The position numbers and the translations under genes are program-made. A model generated the notes under the pieces. It was not told where the DNA came from. It searched no databases and saw only the letters and a list, made by a program, of their open reading frames with translations. A stretch of 64,000 nucleotides of DNA, from the NCBI GenBank assembly GCA_963771985.1, contig CAVYVO010000004.1, positions 868,001-932,000 on the forward strand, in the 5' to 3' direction. Positions 40,786 to 50,103 of the stretch are shown here, piece after piece. This DNA comes from Trebonia sp963771985. Its GTDB lineage: Bacteria > Actinomycetota > Actinomycetes > Streptosporangiales > Streptosporangiaceae. How positions within the stretch are numbered: position 1 is the stretch's first letter; every line of letters begins with the position of its first letter.

Positions 40786-41598
40786 ATGACTGAAACCGCA
40801 GGCGCGCAGACCGAGATTTTCGAGGCTCCGCCGGCCGGGCTCGAGGCGCGGCAGGTATCGGCCTGGTTCGGCAAGCACAAGGTGCTGCAGCGCGTGTCCC
40901 TGAACATGCCTCCCAGCACGGTGACCGCGCTGATCGGCCCGTCGGGCTGCGGGAAGTCGACGTTCCTGCGGATCCTCAACCGGATGCACGAGATGATCCC
41001 GGGCGCCGCGCTAGCGGGCGAGGTGCTGCTCGCCGGGCAGGATATCTACCACCCGAGCCAGCGCCCGCAGCACATCCGCAGCAGGATCGGGATGGTGTTC
41101 CAGAAGCCCAACCCGTTCCCCACGATGTCGGTCTACGACAACGTGATCAGCGGCCTCAAGCTGGCCGGCATCAAGGTCCGCGACAAGGATTCCCTCGTCG
41201 AGTCCTGCCTGCTGCGGGCCGGCCTGTGGGACGAGGTGCGGACCCGCCTGTCCACCCCCGGCGGGGCGCTGTCCGGCGGCCAGCAGCAGCGGCTGTGCAT
41301 CGCACGCTCGCTCGCGGTCTCCCCGGACGTGCTGCTGATGGACGAGCCGTGCTCGGCACTGGACCCGACGTCGACGCGGCGCGTTGAGGAGACGATCGCG
41401 GATATCTCCTCCCAGGTCACGATCGTGATCGTCACCCACAACATGCAGCAGGCGCAGCGCGTCTCGGACAACTGCGCGTTCTTCCTCGCCGCCCAGGGAA
41501 CGCCGGGCGGCATCGTGGAATCGGGCTCGACGCAGCAGCTGTTCGAGGACCCGCAAGACCCGCGCACCGCCGACTACGTGCACGGCCGCTTCGGCTGA
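40786..41598 (+). CDS. pstB: Phosphate ABC transporter ATPase PstB
   Basis: A 270-aa ATPase energising the PstCA channel. It has Walker A GPSGCGKST, the Q-loop region GMVFQKPNPFP typical of PstB, the signature SGGQQQRLCIARSLA, Walker B DVLLMDEPCSALDP and the H-loop VTHNMQQAQRVSD. An N-terminal extension of about 20 residues is present. The gene is 12 bp after the sortase-fold gene. This completes a transporter with substrate-binding, permease and ATPase parts. Confidence 0.94.
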   Translation: MTETAGAQTEIFEAPPAGLEARQVSAWFGKHKVLQRVSLNMPPSTVTALIGPSGCGKSTFLRILNRMHEMIPGAALAGEVLLAGQDIYHPSQRPQHIRSRIGMVFQKPNPFPTMSVYDNVISGLKLAGIKVRDKDSLVESCLLRAGLWDEVRTRLSTPGGALSGGQQQRLCIARSLAVSPDVLLMDEPCSALDPTSTRRVEETIADISSQVTIVIVTHNMQQAQRVSDNCAFFLAAQGTPGGIVESGSTQQLFEDPQDPRTADYVHGRFG

Positions 41599-41790
41599 CA
41601 GCGTGTGCGGCCGGGGAGTCAGCCGCTTCCGTTCGGGACAACTGGAAGGAGGGGCGGCGCGGGCGGAAAGCGGGGAACGGCGCCCAGCCGGGCAGGCGGG
41701 CGTCTCATCGCTGGTCAAGGTCTAGTGCTCCGTGTAATCGAAGTCTTACGGTGGACCTCAGGCGCATCTGCCACGGCAAGGAGGCCGCGT

Positions 41791-42285
41791 ATGAAGATCA
41801 CGGTGAATGTCGACGGTGTGCGGTACGACGACGACGTTGAACCGCGATTGCTTCTCGTGCACTATCTGAGGGACCAGCTAGGGCGGACCGGTACGCCCAT
41901 CGGATGCGACACCTCTAACTGCGGAGCCTGTACCGTGCTGCTGAACGGGGTATCGGTGAAGAGCTGCGCGGTGCTCGCCGTGCAGGCTGACGGGGCCGAG
42001 ATCACCACGATCCAGGGGCTGGCGAACGGTGAGCTGCACCCGCTGCAGCGCGCCTTCCACGAAGAGCACGCCCTGCAGTGCGGGTACTGCACGCCCGGCA
42101 TGATCATGGCCGCCGTCGACCTGCTGCGCGACAACCCGCACCCGACCGAGGAGCAGGTCAGGGACGGGCTGGAGGGGAACCTGTGCCGCTGCACCGGTTA
42201 TCAGAACATCGTCCGGGCCGTGCTGTCGGCCGCGGGGAACGGGGCGCACGCGGAATCTGGCGAGCACGCGGAGGTGACCGCATGA
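41791..42285 (+). CDS. coxS: CO dehydrogenase-like iron-sulfur subunit
   Basis: A 164-aa 2Fe-2S subunit of a xanthine-oxidase/CODH-type molybdenum enzyme. Both cluster motifs are intact: CDTSNCGACTVLLNG followed by SCAVLAVQ, and QCGYCTPGMIMAA followed by CRCTGYQNI. It starts at ATG 41791 behind AAGGAGG. Its stop overlaps coxL (ATGA). It transfers electrons from the Mo centre to the FAD subunit. The S-L-M gene order is less usual than M-S-L. Confidence 0.93.
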   Translation: MKITVNVDGVRYDDDVEPRLLLVHYLRDQLGRTGTPIGCDTSNCGACTVLLNGVSVKSCAVLAVQADGAEITTIQGLANGELHPLQRAFHEEHALQCGYCTPGMIMAAVDLLRDNPHPTEEQVRDGLEGNLCRCTGYQNIVRAVLSAAGNGAHAESGEHAEVTA

Positions 42286-44696
42286 CCACGACCGCTGATC
42301 ACGAGGTCGGCAAGGCCCGGACCCGCAAGGAAGACGCCCGCCTGATCACCGGGCAGACCAACTGGACGGACAACATCACCCTGCCCGGACAGGCCTACGT
42401 CGCGTTCCTGCGCAGCCCGGAGGCGCACGCGCGGATCACGTCCGTCGACGTGTCGGCGGCCCGGCAGGCGCCCGGCGTGATCGCCGCCTTCTCCGGCGCC
42501 GACTTCGCCGCGGAACAGGGCAGCCTCCCCTGCGCCTGGCCCGTCACCCCGGACATCGTGATGCCGGACCACCCGCCGATGGCCACCGGCACCGTGCGGT
42601 ACGGCGGCGAGATCGTCGCCGCGGTCGTGGCCAGGGACCGGTACTCCGCCGCCGACGCGCTCGAGCTGATCGATGTGGCGTACGAGGAACTAGAGCCGGT
42701 GCTCGACATGGAGGCCGCCCTGCGGCCGGAGTCGACGAAGGTCCACGAGGCGGGCAACAAGTCCTTCACGTGGCCATTCGCGAACGGGGATATCGAGGCG
42801 GCGTTCCGCGACGCCCCCGTGGTGCTCGAGCGCACCTACCGGCAGCAGCGGCTGATCCCGTCGGCGATGGAGCCGCGAGCGGTGGTCTGCGCGCCGGTCG
42901 GCGACGAGTACACGATGTGGAGCGCCACGCAGATCCCGCACATCCTGCGCATCATGCTGGCCCTCGTCACCGGCATCCCCGAGCACAAGCTGCGGGTAAT
43001 CGCGCCGGACGTGGGCGGCGGCTTCGGCTCCAAGCTCCAGGTCACCGCCGAAGAGGTGCTCGCGCTGCTGCTCGCCCGCAAGCTCGGCCGCCCGGTGAAG
43101 TGGACCGAGTCGCGGTCCGAGGGCAACGTCGCCGTGCACCACGGCCGGGACCAGATCCAGCGCATCAGGATCGCGGCTGACTCCGACGGGCGGCTGCGCG
43201 GCCTCGACGTCGACCTGCTCGCGGACATGGGCGCTTACCTGATGCTGGTAACGCCCGGTGTTCCGCTGCTGGGCGCGTTCATGTACAACGCCATCTACAA
43301 GATGGACGCCTACCGGTTCAGCTGCACGGGAGTCTTCACCAACAAGACCCCGACCGACGCCTACCGCGGCGCGGGGCGGCCCGAGGCGACCTTCGCGATC
43401 GAGCACATCATGGACGACCTCGCCGCTGAGCTTGGCGTCGACCCGCTGGAGCTCCGCGAGCGGAACTGGATCAAGCACGAGGAGTTCCCGTACACCACGA
43501 TCGCGGGGCTGACCTACGACTCGGGGAACTACGAGGCCGCGACGGCTCAGGCGCGGTCGCTGTTCCACTACGACGACCTCCGCAAGGAGCAGGCCGAACG
43601 TGCCGCGGCCGGGTCGCCGGTCCGGCTCGGCATCGGGGTCTCGACGTTCACCGAGATGTGCGGTCTCGCGCCGTCGCGGGTCCTCGGCTCGCTCGCGTAC
43701 GCGGCCGGCGGCTGGGAGAACGCCTCGATCCGGATGCTGCCCACCGGCAAGGTCGAGGTGGTCACCGGGTCGAGCGCGCACGGTCAGGGGCACGAGACCG
43801 CGTGGTCGCAGATCGTCGCCGACGAGCTCGGCGTGCCCTTCGAGGACATTCGCGTGCTGCACGGGGACACGCAGGTGTCGCCGAAGGGCATGGACACCTA
43901 CGGGTCCCGGTCGCTCGTGGTCGGCGGCACCGCGCTGGTGATGGCCTGCGGCAAGGTCCGGGAGAAGGCCCGCGTCATCGCGGCGGGCCTGCTTGAGGTC
44001 GCTCCTTCCGACTTGGAATGGGACTCCGGCCGGTGGTCGGTGCGCGGCGACCCGGATCAGGGCAAGACGATCGGCGAGATCGCCTTCGCCGCGTTCGCGG
44101 CGCACAACCTGCCGGAGGGCGTTGAGCCGTCGCTGGACTCGGACGCGACCTACGACCCGGACAACTTCTCGTTCCCGCACGGCACGCACCTGTGCGCGGT
44201 CGACATCGACACCGAGACCGGTGCCGTGAAGATCCGGTCCTACGTCGCGGTCGACGACGTGGGCGTCGTGGTGAACCCGCTGATCGTCGACGGCCAGGTG
44301 CACGGCGGGATCGCGCAGGGCGTCGCCCAGGCGCTGTACGAGGAAGCCGCGTACGACTCCTCGGGCAACCTGGTGACGGCGACGCTGGCGGACTACCTGA
44401 TCCCGTCGGCGGCCGACCTGCCGACGTTCACGACATCCCGGACGACAACGCCGTCCACGCTGAACCCGCTCGGCGTCAAGGGCGTCGGCGAGGCCGGCAC
44501 GATCGCGTCCACCCCGGCCGTGGTCAACGCGATCGTCGACGCGCTGCGCCCCCTCGGGGTGGCGGACGTGCCGATGCCGTGCACGCCGGAACGCGTATGG
44601 CGGGCCATCCAGGAAGCCCGCGGTTCGGGCGGCTCGGGCTCGGCTTCGGGCTCGGCTTCGGACTCGGCTTCGGACTCGGAAGGAGCGGGGCGATGA
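42282..44696 (+). CDS. coxL: CO dehydrogenase-like molybdenum subunit, form II
   Basis: An 804-aa molybdopterin-cytosine-dinucleotide subunit of the xanthine oxidase family. The active-site loop reads TDAYRGAGRPEATF, the AYRGAGR signature of form II (putative) CODH, not the AYxCSFR of authentic form I CO oxidisers. The N-terminal domain has RKEDARLITGQTNWTDN. Other family motifs are VGGGFGSKLQVTAEE, GQGHETAWSQIVADELG and the C-terminal GVKGVGEAGTI. The C-terminus ends in a Gly-Ser repeat tail. Actual CO oxidation is uncertain for form II; another aldehyde- or purine-type substrate is possible. It overlaps coxS and coxM by 4 nt on each side. Confidence 0.9.
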   Translation: MTTTADHEVGKARTRKEDARLITGQTNWTDNITLPGQAYVAFLRSPEAHARITSVDVSAARQAPGVIAAFSGADFAAEQGSLPCAWPVTPDIVMPDHPPMATGTVRYGGEIVAAVVARDRYSAADALELIDVAYEELEPVLDMEAALRPESTKVHEAGNKSFTWPFANGDIEAAFRDAPVVLERTYRQQRLIPSAMEPRAVVCAPVGDEYTMWSATQIPHILRIMLALVTGIPEHKLRVIAPDVGGGFGSKLQVTAEEVLALLLARKLGRPVKWTESRSEGNVAVHHGRDQIQRIRIAADSDGRLRGLDVDLLADMGAYLMLVTPGVPLLGAFMYNAIYKMDAYRFSCTGVFTNKTPTDAYRGAGRPEATFAIEHIMDDLAAELGVDPLELRERNWIKHEEFPYTTIAGLTYDSGNYEAATAQARSLFHYDDLRKEQAERAAAGSPVRLGIGVSTFTEMCGLAPSRVLGSLAYAAGGWENASIRMLPTGKVEVVTGSSAHGQGHETAWSQIVADELGVPFEDIRVLHGDTQVSPKGMDTYGSRSLVVGGTALVMACGKVREKARVIAAGLLEVAPSDLEWDSGRWSVRGDPDQGKTIGEIAFAAFAAHNLPEGVEPSLDSDATYDPDNFSFPHGTHLCAVDIDTETGAVKIRSYVAVDDVGVVVNPLIVDGQVHGGIAQGVAQALYEEAAYDSSGNLVTATLADYLIPSAADLPTFTTSRTTTPSTLNPLGVKGVGEAGTIASTPAVVNAIVDALRPLGVADVPMPCTPERVWRAIQEARGSGGSGSASGSASDSASDSEGAGR

Positions 44697-45551
44697 TCCC
44701 GGCGAAGTTCGACTACGTTCGGCCCTCGTCGGTGGACGAGGCGGTGCGCGCGCTCGCCTCCGGCGGCGACGACGCCAAGGCCATCGCGGGCGGACAGTCG
44801 CTGCTGCCGCTGCTGCGACTGCGGCTCGCCTACCCGGAACGGCTCGTCGACCTCGGCGGGCTCGTCGAACTCCGTGGGGTGCGCGACCTTGGCGGCGCGC
44901 TGGAGATCGGCGCGCTGACCACGCACTACGAGGTTACGCGGGATCCGCTGATCAGAGCCCACTGCGGCCTGCTCGCGCAGGCCGCGTCGACGATCGCGGA
45001 CCCGGCGGTGCGGCACCGCGGCACGATCGGCGGCGGGCTGGCGCACGCCGACCCGGCCGGGGACCTGCCCGCGGTCGTCACCGCGCTCGAACGCGACCCT
45101 GGTCGCGCTCGGCCCCTCCGGAACCCGTGAGATCAAGCCGGGGGACTTCTTCATCGACTACCTGACGACCTCTCTGGTGCCTGGAGAGATCCTGACGTCG
45201 ATCCGGGTGCCCAAGCTCGACGGCTGGGGCTACCGGTACGAGAAGTTCAACGTCACCGCCCAGGCATGGGCGACCGTCGGGGTGGCCGCGGTCGCGCGGC
45301 GGGCTGACGGCCACGTCGCGGAGGCCAGGGTCGGGCTCACCAACATGGGGTCGGTGCCGGTGCGGGCGGTTGCCGTCGAGGCCGCAGCCGCCGGCGCGGA
45401 GGCGTCGGCGAGCGGCCTGGCGGCGGCCGCGGCGCACGCCGACGAGGGGACGAACCCGCCGAGCGATCTGCGGGCCGCCGCCGACTATCGCCGTCATCTG
45501 GCACGCGTCCTGACCGGCAGGGCGCTGGCCGCGGCGGCAGGTGCCTCGTAG
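44693..45551 (+). pseudogene. coxM: CO dehydrogenase-like FAD subunit with a frameshift
   Basis: The flavoprotein subunit, begun at ATG 44693 (overlapping coxL). The first half shows the FAD motifs AIAGGQSLLPLLRLRL and TIGGGLAHADPAGDLP. At about 45088-45092 (CTCGAACGCG) one extra base shifts the frame: the first frame stops after RDPGRARPLRNP, while the expected continuation ATLVALGPSGTREIKPGDFF reads in the next frame and runs to a normal CoxM C-terminus at 45551. An error in the sequence would restore a single protein of about 285 residues; otherwise the enzyme lacks its FAD subunit. The end of the gene carries a 15-bp direct repeat (45536-45550 and 45554-45568). Confidence 0.82.
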
Positions 45552-45591
45552 GAGGCAGGTGCCTCGTAACCACAACCGCGAGTGCCCGCGG

Positions 45592-45622
45592 GCTGGGGAC
45601 CGCCACACAGGCGGTCCCCAGC
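45592..45622 (+). terminator. Hairpin after coxM
   Basis: A perfect 13-bp stem (GCTGGGGACCGCC with its complement) and a 5-nt loop, 41 bp after coxM; probable terminator of the coxSLM unit, without T-run. coxG, 90 bp further on, would then have its own promoter. Confidence 0.75.
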
Positions 45623-45712
45623 GCCGGCGGACGTTATGCCTGCCCCAGGAGGGGAAAAGGCGTATGCATACAATTGCGATCTAGTAGCGAACCAGTGAGA
45701 AGGTAGCGTCAT

Positions 45713-46459
45713 ATGCCCATTGAGCTTGACAACTCGTTCACCGTTCCCGTGCCGCCTGAGCATGCCTGGGACGTCCTGCTGGACGTGGAGCGGATCGCTC
45801 CTTGCATGCCGGGTGCCAGCGTTACCTCGGTCGACGGAGATGAGATCGCCGGCCAGGTGAAGGTCAAGCTGGGCCCGCTTTCGCTGAGCTACAAGGGCAC
45901 GGCGAAGTTCACCCAGAAGGACCAGGACAACCACACGATCGCGATCGAGGCGTCCGGCAAGGAGACCCGCGGGGCGGGCACCGCCTCGGCGACCGTGCAC
46001 GCCGGCCTGAAGCCGACCGACACGGAGGGCGCGACCCTGGTGTCCATTCACACGTCGCTGAACGTCACCGGCCGGCCCGCCCAGTTCGGCCGCAGCCTGC
46101 TGCCCGAGGTGAGCGGCAAGCTCATCGCGCAGTTCGCCGATAACTTGCACGCCCTGATCGCCGCCGATGGCGCCGCGCCGACCGGGGCCGCTCCCGCGGC
46201 GGATTCCACCGCGGCCCCTAGCGGGGAGGCCGCCGCAGCGGCGGCCGTCGGCGTGACCGAGGCCACGGAGACGGCCAGCCCGGTGACGGTCCGGACGCCA
46301 ACCGAGCCATCGGTGATACTCCCGCAGCAGGAGGACTCGCTCAACCTGATCAAGCTGGTCGGCTTCCCGATCCTCAAGCGCGTCGTCCCGATGGTGGCGG
46401 GAGCCGCCCTGCTCGCCATCTTGGGCCGCCTCCTCCGCAACAAGCTCCGCAAGTCCTAG
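45713..46459 (+). CDS. coxG: CoxG-like SRPBCC protein with C-terminal membrane anchor
   Basis: A 248-aa protein of the CO dehydrogenase subunit G family. The N-terminal 145 residues form an SRPBCC (START-like) domain with VPVPPEHAWDVLLDVERIAP, CMPGASVTSVDGD and HAGLKPTD, the usual CoxG sequence. An Ala-rich linker of about 60 residues follows, then one C-terminal transmembrane helix (LKRVVPMVAGAALLAILG). CoxG recruits CODH to the membrane; a role here as anchor for the coxSLM product is likely. It follows coxM after 161 bp and a hairpin. Confidence 0.9.
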   Translation: MPIELDNSFTVPVPPEHAWDVLLDVERIAPCMPGASVTSVDGDEIAGQVKVKLGPLSLSYKGTAKFTQKDQDNHTIAIEASGKETRGAGTASATVHAGLKPTDTEGATLVSIHTSLNVTGRPAQFGRSLLPEVSGKLIAQFADNLHALIAADGAAPTGAAPAADSTAAPSGEAAAAAAVGVTEATETASPVTVRTPTEPSVILPQQEDSLNLIKLVGFPILKRVVPMVAGAALLAILGRLLRNKLRKS

Positions 46460-46489
46460 GCGGGGGCAGAGGCTACGGGACCAGGATCG

Positions 46490-47521
46490 CTACGGGACCA
46501 GGACCTCTGTGACCGGGAGCGAGGAGTCGGCGGGCAGGCCCAGAGACGACGGCGCCCGCCCGCTGGCCACGATCGACGCGCCCAGGGCGGCGACCATCGC
46601 GCCGTTGTCGGTGCACAGCCGCGGGCGCGGCACCCGCAGCCGGATGCCGGCCTTCTCGCAGCGCTCGCCGGCGAGCGCGCGGAGCCGGGAGTTGGCCGCC
46701 ACGCCGCCGCCGATCACCAGGTCGCGCACGCCGTGCTGCTGACACGCCGCGACCGCCTTGCGGGTCAGGACGTCGACCACGGCCTCCTGGAACGAGGCGG
46801 CGACATCCGCGACCGGCACCGGTGACCCGGCGTCCTGGCGGGCCTCGACCCAGCGGGCCACCGCGGTCTTCAGGCCTGCGAAGGAGAAGTCCAGCGTGCC
46901 GTCGTGGACCTTGGCGCGCGGGAACCTGATCGCGTCCGGGTCGCCCGAGGCCGCGGCGCGGTCGATCGGCGGGCCGCCGGGGAACGGCATGCCGAGCACC
47001 CGGGCCACCTTGTCGTACGCCTCGCCCGCGGCGTCGTCGATCGTCGAGCCGAGCGGCTCCACCTCCCCGGTCACGTCCGGCACGAGCAGCAGCGACGAGT
47101 GGCCGCCGGACACCAGCAGCGCCACGCACGGCGACGGCAGCGGGCCGTGCTCGAGCTGGTCGACGGCCACGTGCGCCGCCAAGTGGTTCACGCCGTACAG
47201 GGGCTTGCCCAGCGCGTACGCGTACGCCTTGGCGGCCGCCACGCCCACCATCAGAGCGCCGGCCAGCCCCGGCCCGGCGGTCACCGCGACGGCGTCGATG
47301 TCGGACGGCTTGACGCCGGCCTTGGCGAACGCGCCCTCGAGCACCGGCACCATGGCCTCCAGGTGCGCCCGGCTCGCCACCTCCGGCACCACACCGCCGA
47401 ACCGCGCGTGCTGGTCCATGCTGGACGCCACCTCGTCCGCGAGCAGTTCGCGGCCCCGCACGATGCCCGCGCCAGTCTCGTCGCAGGAGGTCTCGATTCC
47501 CAGTACCAGCGGGCCGCTCAC
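46490..47521 (-). CDS. tsaD: tRNA N6-adenosine threonylcarbamoyltransferase TsaD
   Basis: A 343-aa Kae1/TsaD protein that forms t6A37 in ANN-decoding tRNAs with TsaB and TsaE. Motifs include VLGIETSCDETGAGIV, the metal-binding HLEAMVPVL and VNHLAAHVAVDQL, and DDAAGEAYDKVARVLG. The gene overlaps rimI by 4 nt (ATGA), in the standard actinobacterial order. The downstream coxG gene converges on it from the other strand with 30 bp between stops. Confidence 0.96.
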   Translation of the reverse strand: MSGPLVLGIETSCDETGAGIVRGRELLADEVASSMDQHARFGGVVPEVASRAHLEAMVPVLEGAFAKAGVKPSDIDAVAVTAGPGLAGALMVGVAAAKAYAYALGKPLYGVNHLAAHVAVDQLEHGPLPSPCVALLVSGGHSSLLLVPDVTGEVEPLGSTIDDAAGEAYDKVARVLGMPFPGGPPIDRAAASGDPDAIRFPRAKVHDGTLDFSFAGLKTAVARWVEARQDAGSPVPVADVAASFQEAVVDVLTRKAVAACQQHGVRDLVIGGGVAANSRLRALAGERCEKAGIRLRVPRPRLCTDNGAMVAALGASIVASGRAPSSLGLPADSSLPVTEVLVP

Positions 47522-48069
47522 CGCAACAGGTCCTTCCGCATCACGATCGCGTCAACTCCAGACGGCTGGTAGTAGCCGCGGCGGACGCCGATCTCCTCGA
47601 ACCCGCGTCGCAGGTACAGACCCCTGGCCCGCGGGTTGTCCTCGCGCACCTCGAGGAAGACAGCGGTGCAGCCGCGGTCCCTGGCGGCCTTGATAAGCGC
47701 GCCGAGCAGCGCCGAACCGATGCCCCGGCCCCAGTACTCCGGGGCGACGGCGATCGTCAGCACGTCGGCCTGGACCCCGCCGGGAACGAACATCATCCCC
47801 GCGTACCCGGCCGTGACGCCCTTGGCGCCCTCCGCGACCAGGTACAGCCGGCTGCCCGGCGGCGCGGCGACCTCTTCGGCGAACATTTCCTCGGACCACG
47901 GATCATCCGGGAACAGCTCGTGTTCCAGCGCCATGACATCCGCCAAGTCGCCGGGCACCAGCGGACGCAGCCGCGCGGCCGGGCCGGCGCCCTGGCCGGC
48001 CGAACCGGCCGAGGCGGCTTGGCTTCCCTGCTTGGCCGCCGTGTTCCGGCCGCGCCACCGGGTCATCAT
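47518..48069 (-). CDS. rimI: Ribosomal-protein-alanine N-acetyltransferase RimI
   Basis: A 183-aa GNAT acetyltransferase that acetylates the N-terminal Ala of S18. It shows the acetyl-CoA loop YWGRGIGSALLGALI, the motif B region AVFLEVREDNPRARGLYLRRGF and the terminal YYQPSGVDAIVMRKDL that is typical of RimI. An extra 33 residues at the N-terminus are rich in A, G and Q. Coupled to tsaB and tsaD by 4-nt overlaps. Confidence 0.93.
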   Translation of the reverse strand: MMTRWRGRNTAAKQGSQAASAGSAGQGAGPAARLRPLVPGDLADVMALEHELFPDDPWSEEMFAEEVAAPPGSRLYLVAEGAKGVTAGYAGMMFVPGGVQADVLTIAVAPEYWGRGIGSALLGALIKAARDRGCTAVFLEVREDNPRARGLYLRRGFEEIGVRRGYYQPSGVDAIVMRKDLLR

Positions 48070-48752
48070 CGCGACACCCGCTTCGGCGCGCCTGGCTCGC
48101 GCGCGTCCGGCCGACGCAGGTACAGCGGCTCCGGGGGAAGCAGCACCTCGCCCGCCGCCATGCGGGCGGCACCCGCCGTGCCCCGTGCGACGGGAGCGGC
48201 GAGGGCGGCGGTAGCCAGCCGGCAGAGGGTGACCGCGGCTGGGTAGGCAGGACCGCGCCCGTTCGGCAGGAAAGCGGGGTAGAGCAGAGTGCCCTCGCCG
48301 GCCGCCGGCAGTTCGCGATCTGGAATGGCCGCGGGGGAACTGACGTCAGGGCCCGCGATCCGGTTGCCGGCCCGGTCGTAGCGCGCCCAGTAGAGTTCGC
48401 GGCGCCTGGCGTCGGTGGCGACCAGGAAGTCGCCGTCGTGCTCGACGTCGGCGGCGATCACGTCGAGGGTGCACACGCCGTACACGGGGATGCCGAGCGC
48501 GGCGCCGAGCACTTTAGCCGTGACGATCCCCACCCGGAGCCCGGTGTACGGCCCCGGGCCGACGCCCACGGCGATACCGGTGAGGTCACCGGGGTCCGCG
48601 CCCGCGTCGGCGATCACCTTGGCGATCGCGGGCGCGAGCAGCTCCGCGTGGCGGTGCGCGTCGACGGTGATGAGCTGGGCCAGCGGCTGGCCGCCGTCAT
48701 GGAGCGCTACCGTCACCGCGGGTGTGGCGGTGTCGAGTCCGAGTAGCAGCAC
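48066..48752 (-). CDS. tsaB: tRNA threonylcarbamoyladenosine biosynthesis protein TsaB
   Basis: A 228-aa ASKHA-fold partner of TsaD: LLLGLDTATPAVTVALHD, HRHAELLAPAIAKVIADAG and GVGPGPYTGLRVGIVTAKVLG are the TsaB hallmarks. It supports t6A37 tRNA modification. Translationally coupled to rimI (ATGA overlap). Confidence 0.94.
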   Translation of the reverse strand: MLLLGLDTATPAVTVALHDGGQPLAQLITVDAHRHAELLAPAIAKVIADAGADPGDLTGIAVGVGPGPYTGLRVGIVTAKVLGAALGIPVYGVCTLDVIAADVEHDGDFLVATDARRRELYWARYDRAGNRIAGPDVSSPAAIPDRELPAAGEGTLLYPAFLPNGRGPAYPAAVTLCRLATAALAAPVARGTAGAARMAAGEVLLPPEPLYLRRPDAREPGAPKRVSR

Positions 48753-48782
48753 GACCTTAGAGGGTAGTCGACGCGACCCGGT

Positions 48783-50012
48783 TCAGTGCACGAGTTCGCT
48801 GGTCACTTGCCGCGCGACGGTCTGCGCCGCCGAGTTGAGCGCATCCGGCGAGACCGGCCCGTAGTTGCCCGTGTTGGCGTGGTCGAGGCCGTTCAGCACG
48901 ACGGTGACGATGACGTTGCGGTAGCGGACGATCATGGTCGAGACGTCAGTGGTAGCACCGTTGACGTTGAATACCTGGGCCGCCTCGAACGCCACCGTGT
49001 CATTGCCGCCCGGCAGGCTGGACAGGTCGGTGACCGACGCCGGCGGCTGCCCGCTGTGCGGCCCCGGGTTCTGCTTGGCGGTCTCGAACTCGGCGTAGGC
49101 GTCTTCGGCGGCGAAGGTGGCGCTGCCGTCCCCGGAGGCGAGCCCGCTTGGCGAGTACGCCTGCATGTTGACCTCAAGCACCCGGTACATCGGCGGCTTG
49201 TCGAGCGTCCATGTGCACTGGCTGGTGGCGCCGGTGTTCAGCGGCGGGGACGCCATCTTCAGCTGGCCCGGCAGGTACTGGCCGAGCGTCGCCTGCGGTA
49301 CGGACGTGCAGGCGTCCGGCACCTGCTGGAGCTCACCGGGCAGGAAGGTCGTAACGAGGTTGTTCAGACCGAGGTTAGCGGAGCTGCCGTTGTTTCCGGT
49401 GAAGAAGTACACCGCGACCGCGATCGCCACCGCGACGACGCCGCCGCCCGCGATCAGCTGCCGTCGCCGCTTACGGCGGTCGGCGCGCCTGTCCTCGCGC
49501 GAGTCGCTGCCGCGACGGCGCCACCGTTCGGAGAATGCCTCCATCGGGTCGGCGTCGGCGTCGGCGGAGTCCGCCCAGCCGGACCGCCCCTGCCGCGACT
49601 GCCGGTGCGACCGCCCCAGCGCCTGCGGCTGCGCCGACGCCGGTGGCTGTGCCGACGCCTGCGGCTGTGTCGCCCACGGCGGGGCCGACGGCTGTCCCGG
49701 TCCCTGGCCCGCTCCCTGACCCGGCCCCTGCTGCGGGGGCCAGGGCTGGTTCTCCCACGGCGCGTGCCCCGGCGCGTGCCCGGGGCCGCCCGGCGCGCTC
49801 TGGCCGCCCTGGCCGCCCTGGCCGCCCTGGGCGTAGCCGCCCTGGACCCGGCCGTCGCGCGTGCGGGCGTCCTGGTCGCGGATCGGCGTCAGATCAGGCA
49901 ACTCCCGCTGGTCTTGCGGCACCGCGTCATACCCCGCCCACTCCGGCACGTCGTTGTCGGGACGTGCTCGGCGGCCACGCGGCCGACCGGGGAATGACCC
50001 ATGATGAGTCAC
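48783..50012 (-). CDS. Single-span membrane protein with low-complexity N-terminus and DUF3558-like exterior
   Basis: A 409-aa protein starting at GTG 50012, which has GGAGG 6 nt upstream; a longer frame to 50162 would extend through the promoter region. The first 185 residues are Gln/Gly/Pro-rich and cytoplasmic, with short repeats (GGQGGQGG). A basic stretch with RKRRRQ precedes one transmembrane helix (about 190-210), and the remaining 200 residues are extracellular. These have a pair of conserved-looking Cys (VPDACTSVPQATLG and SQCTWTL) and resemble DUF3558-type domains in pattern, which I cannot confirm. It lies between tsaE and tsaB but is not obviously part of t6A synthesis. Confidence 0.75.
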   Translation of the reverse strand: MTHHGSFPGRPRGRRARPDNDVPEWAGYDAVPQDQRELPDLTPIRDQDARTRDGRVQGGYAQGGQGGQGGQSAPGGPGHAPGHAPWENQPWPPQQGPGQGAGQGPGQPSAPPWATQPQASAQPPASAQPQALGRSHRQSRQGRSGWADSADADADPMEAFSERWRRRGSDSREDRRADRRKRRRQLIAGGGVVAVAIAVAVYFFTGNNGSSANLGLNNLVTTFLPGELQQVPDACTSVPQATLGQYLPGQLKMASPPLNTGATSQCTWTLDKPPMYRVLEVNMQAYSPSGLASGDGSATFAAEDAYAEFETAKQNPGPHSGQPPASVTDLSSLPGGNDTVAFEAAQVFNVNGATTDVSTMIVRYRNVIVTVVLNGLDHANTGNYGPVSPDALNSAAQTVARQVTSELVH

Positions 50013-50103
50013 GGCGTGCCTCCGGTGGGGGGGTTGGCGATGCGAGATTCGTGACCTAGAGACCCAGGTAGAACGTCCGAAACCGAAACTGTACAACGCC
50101 GAA

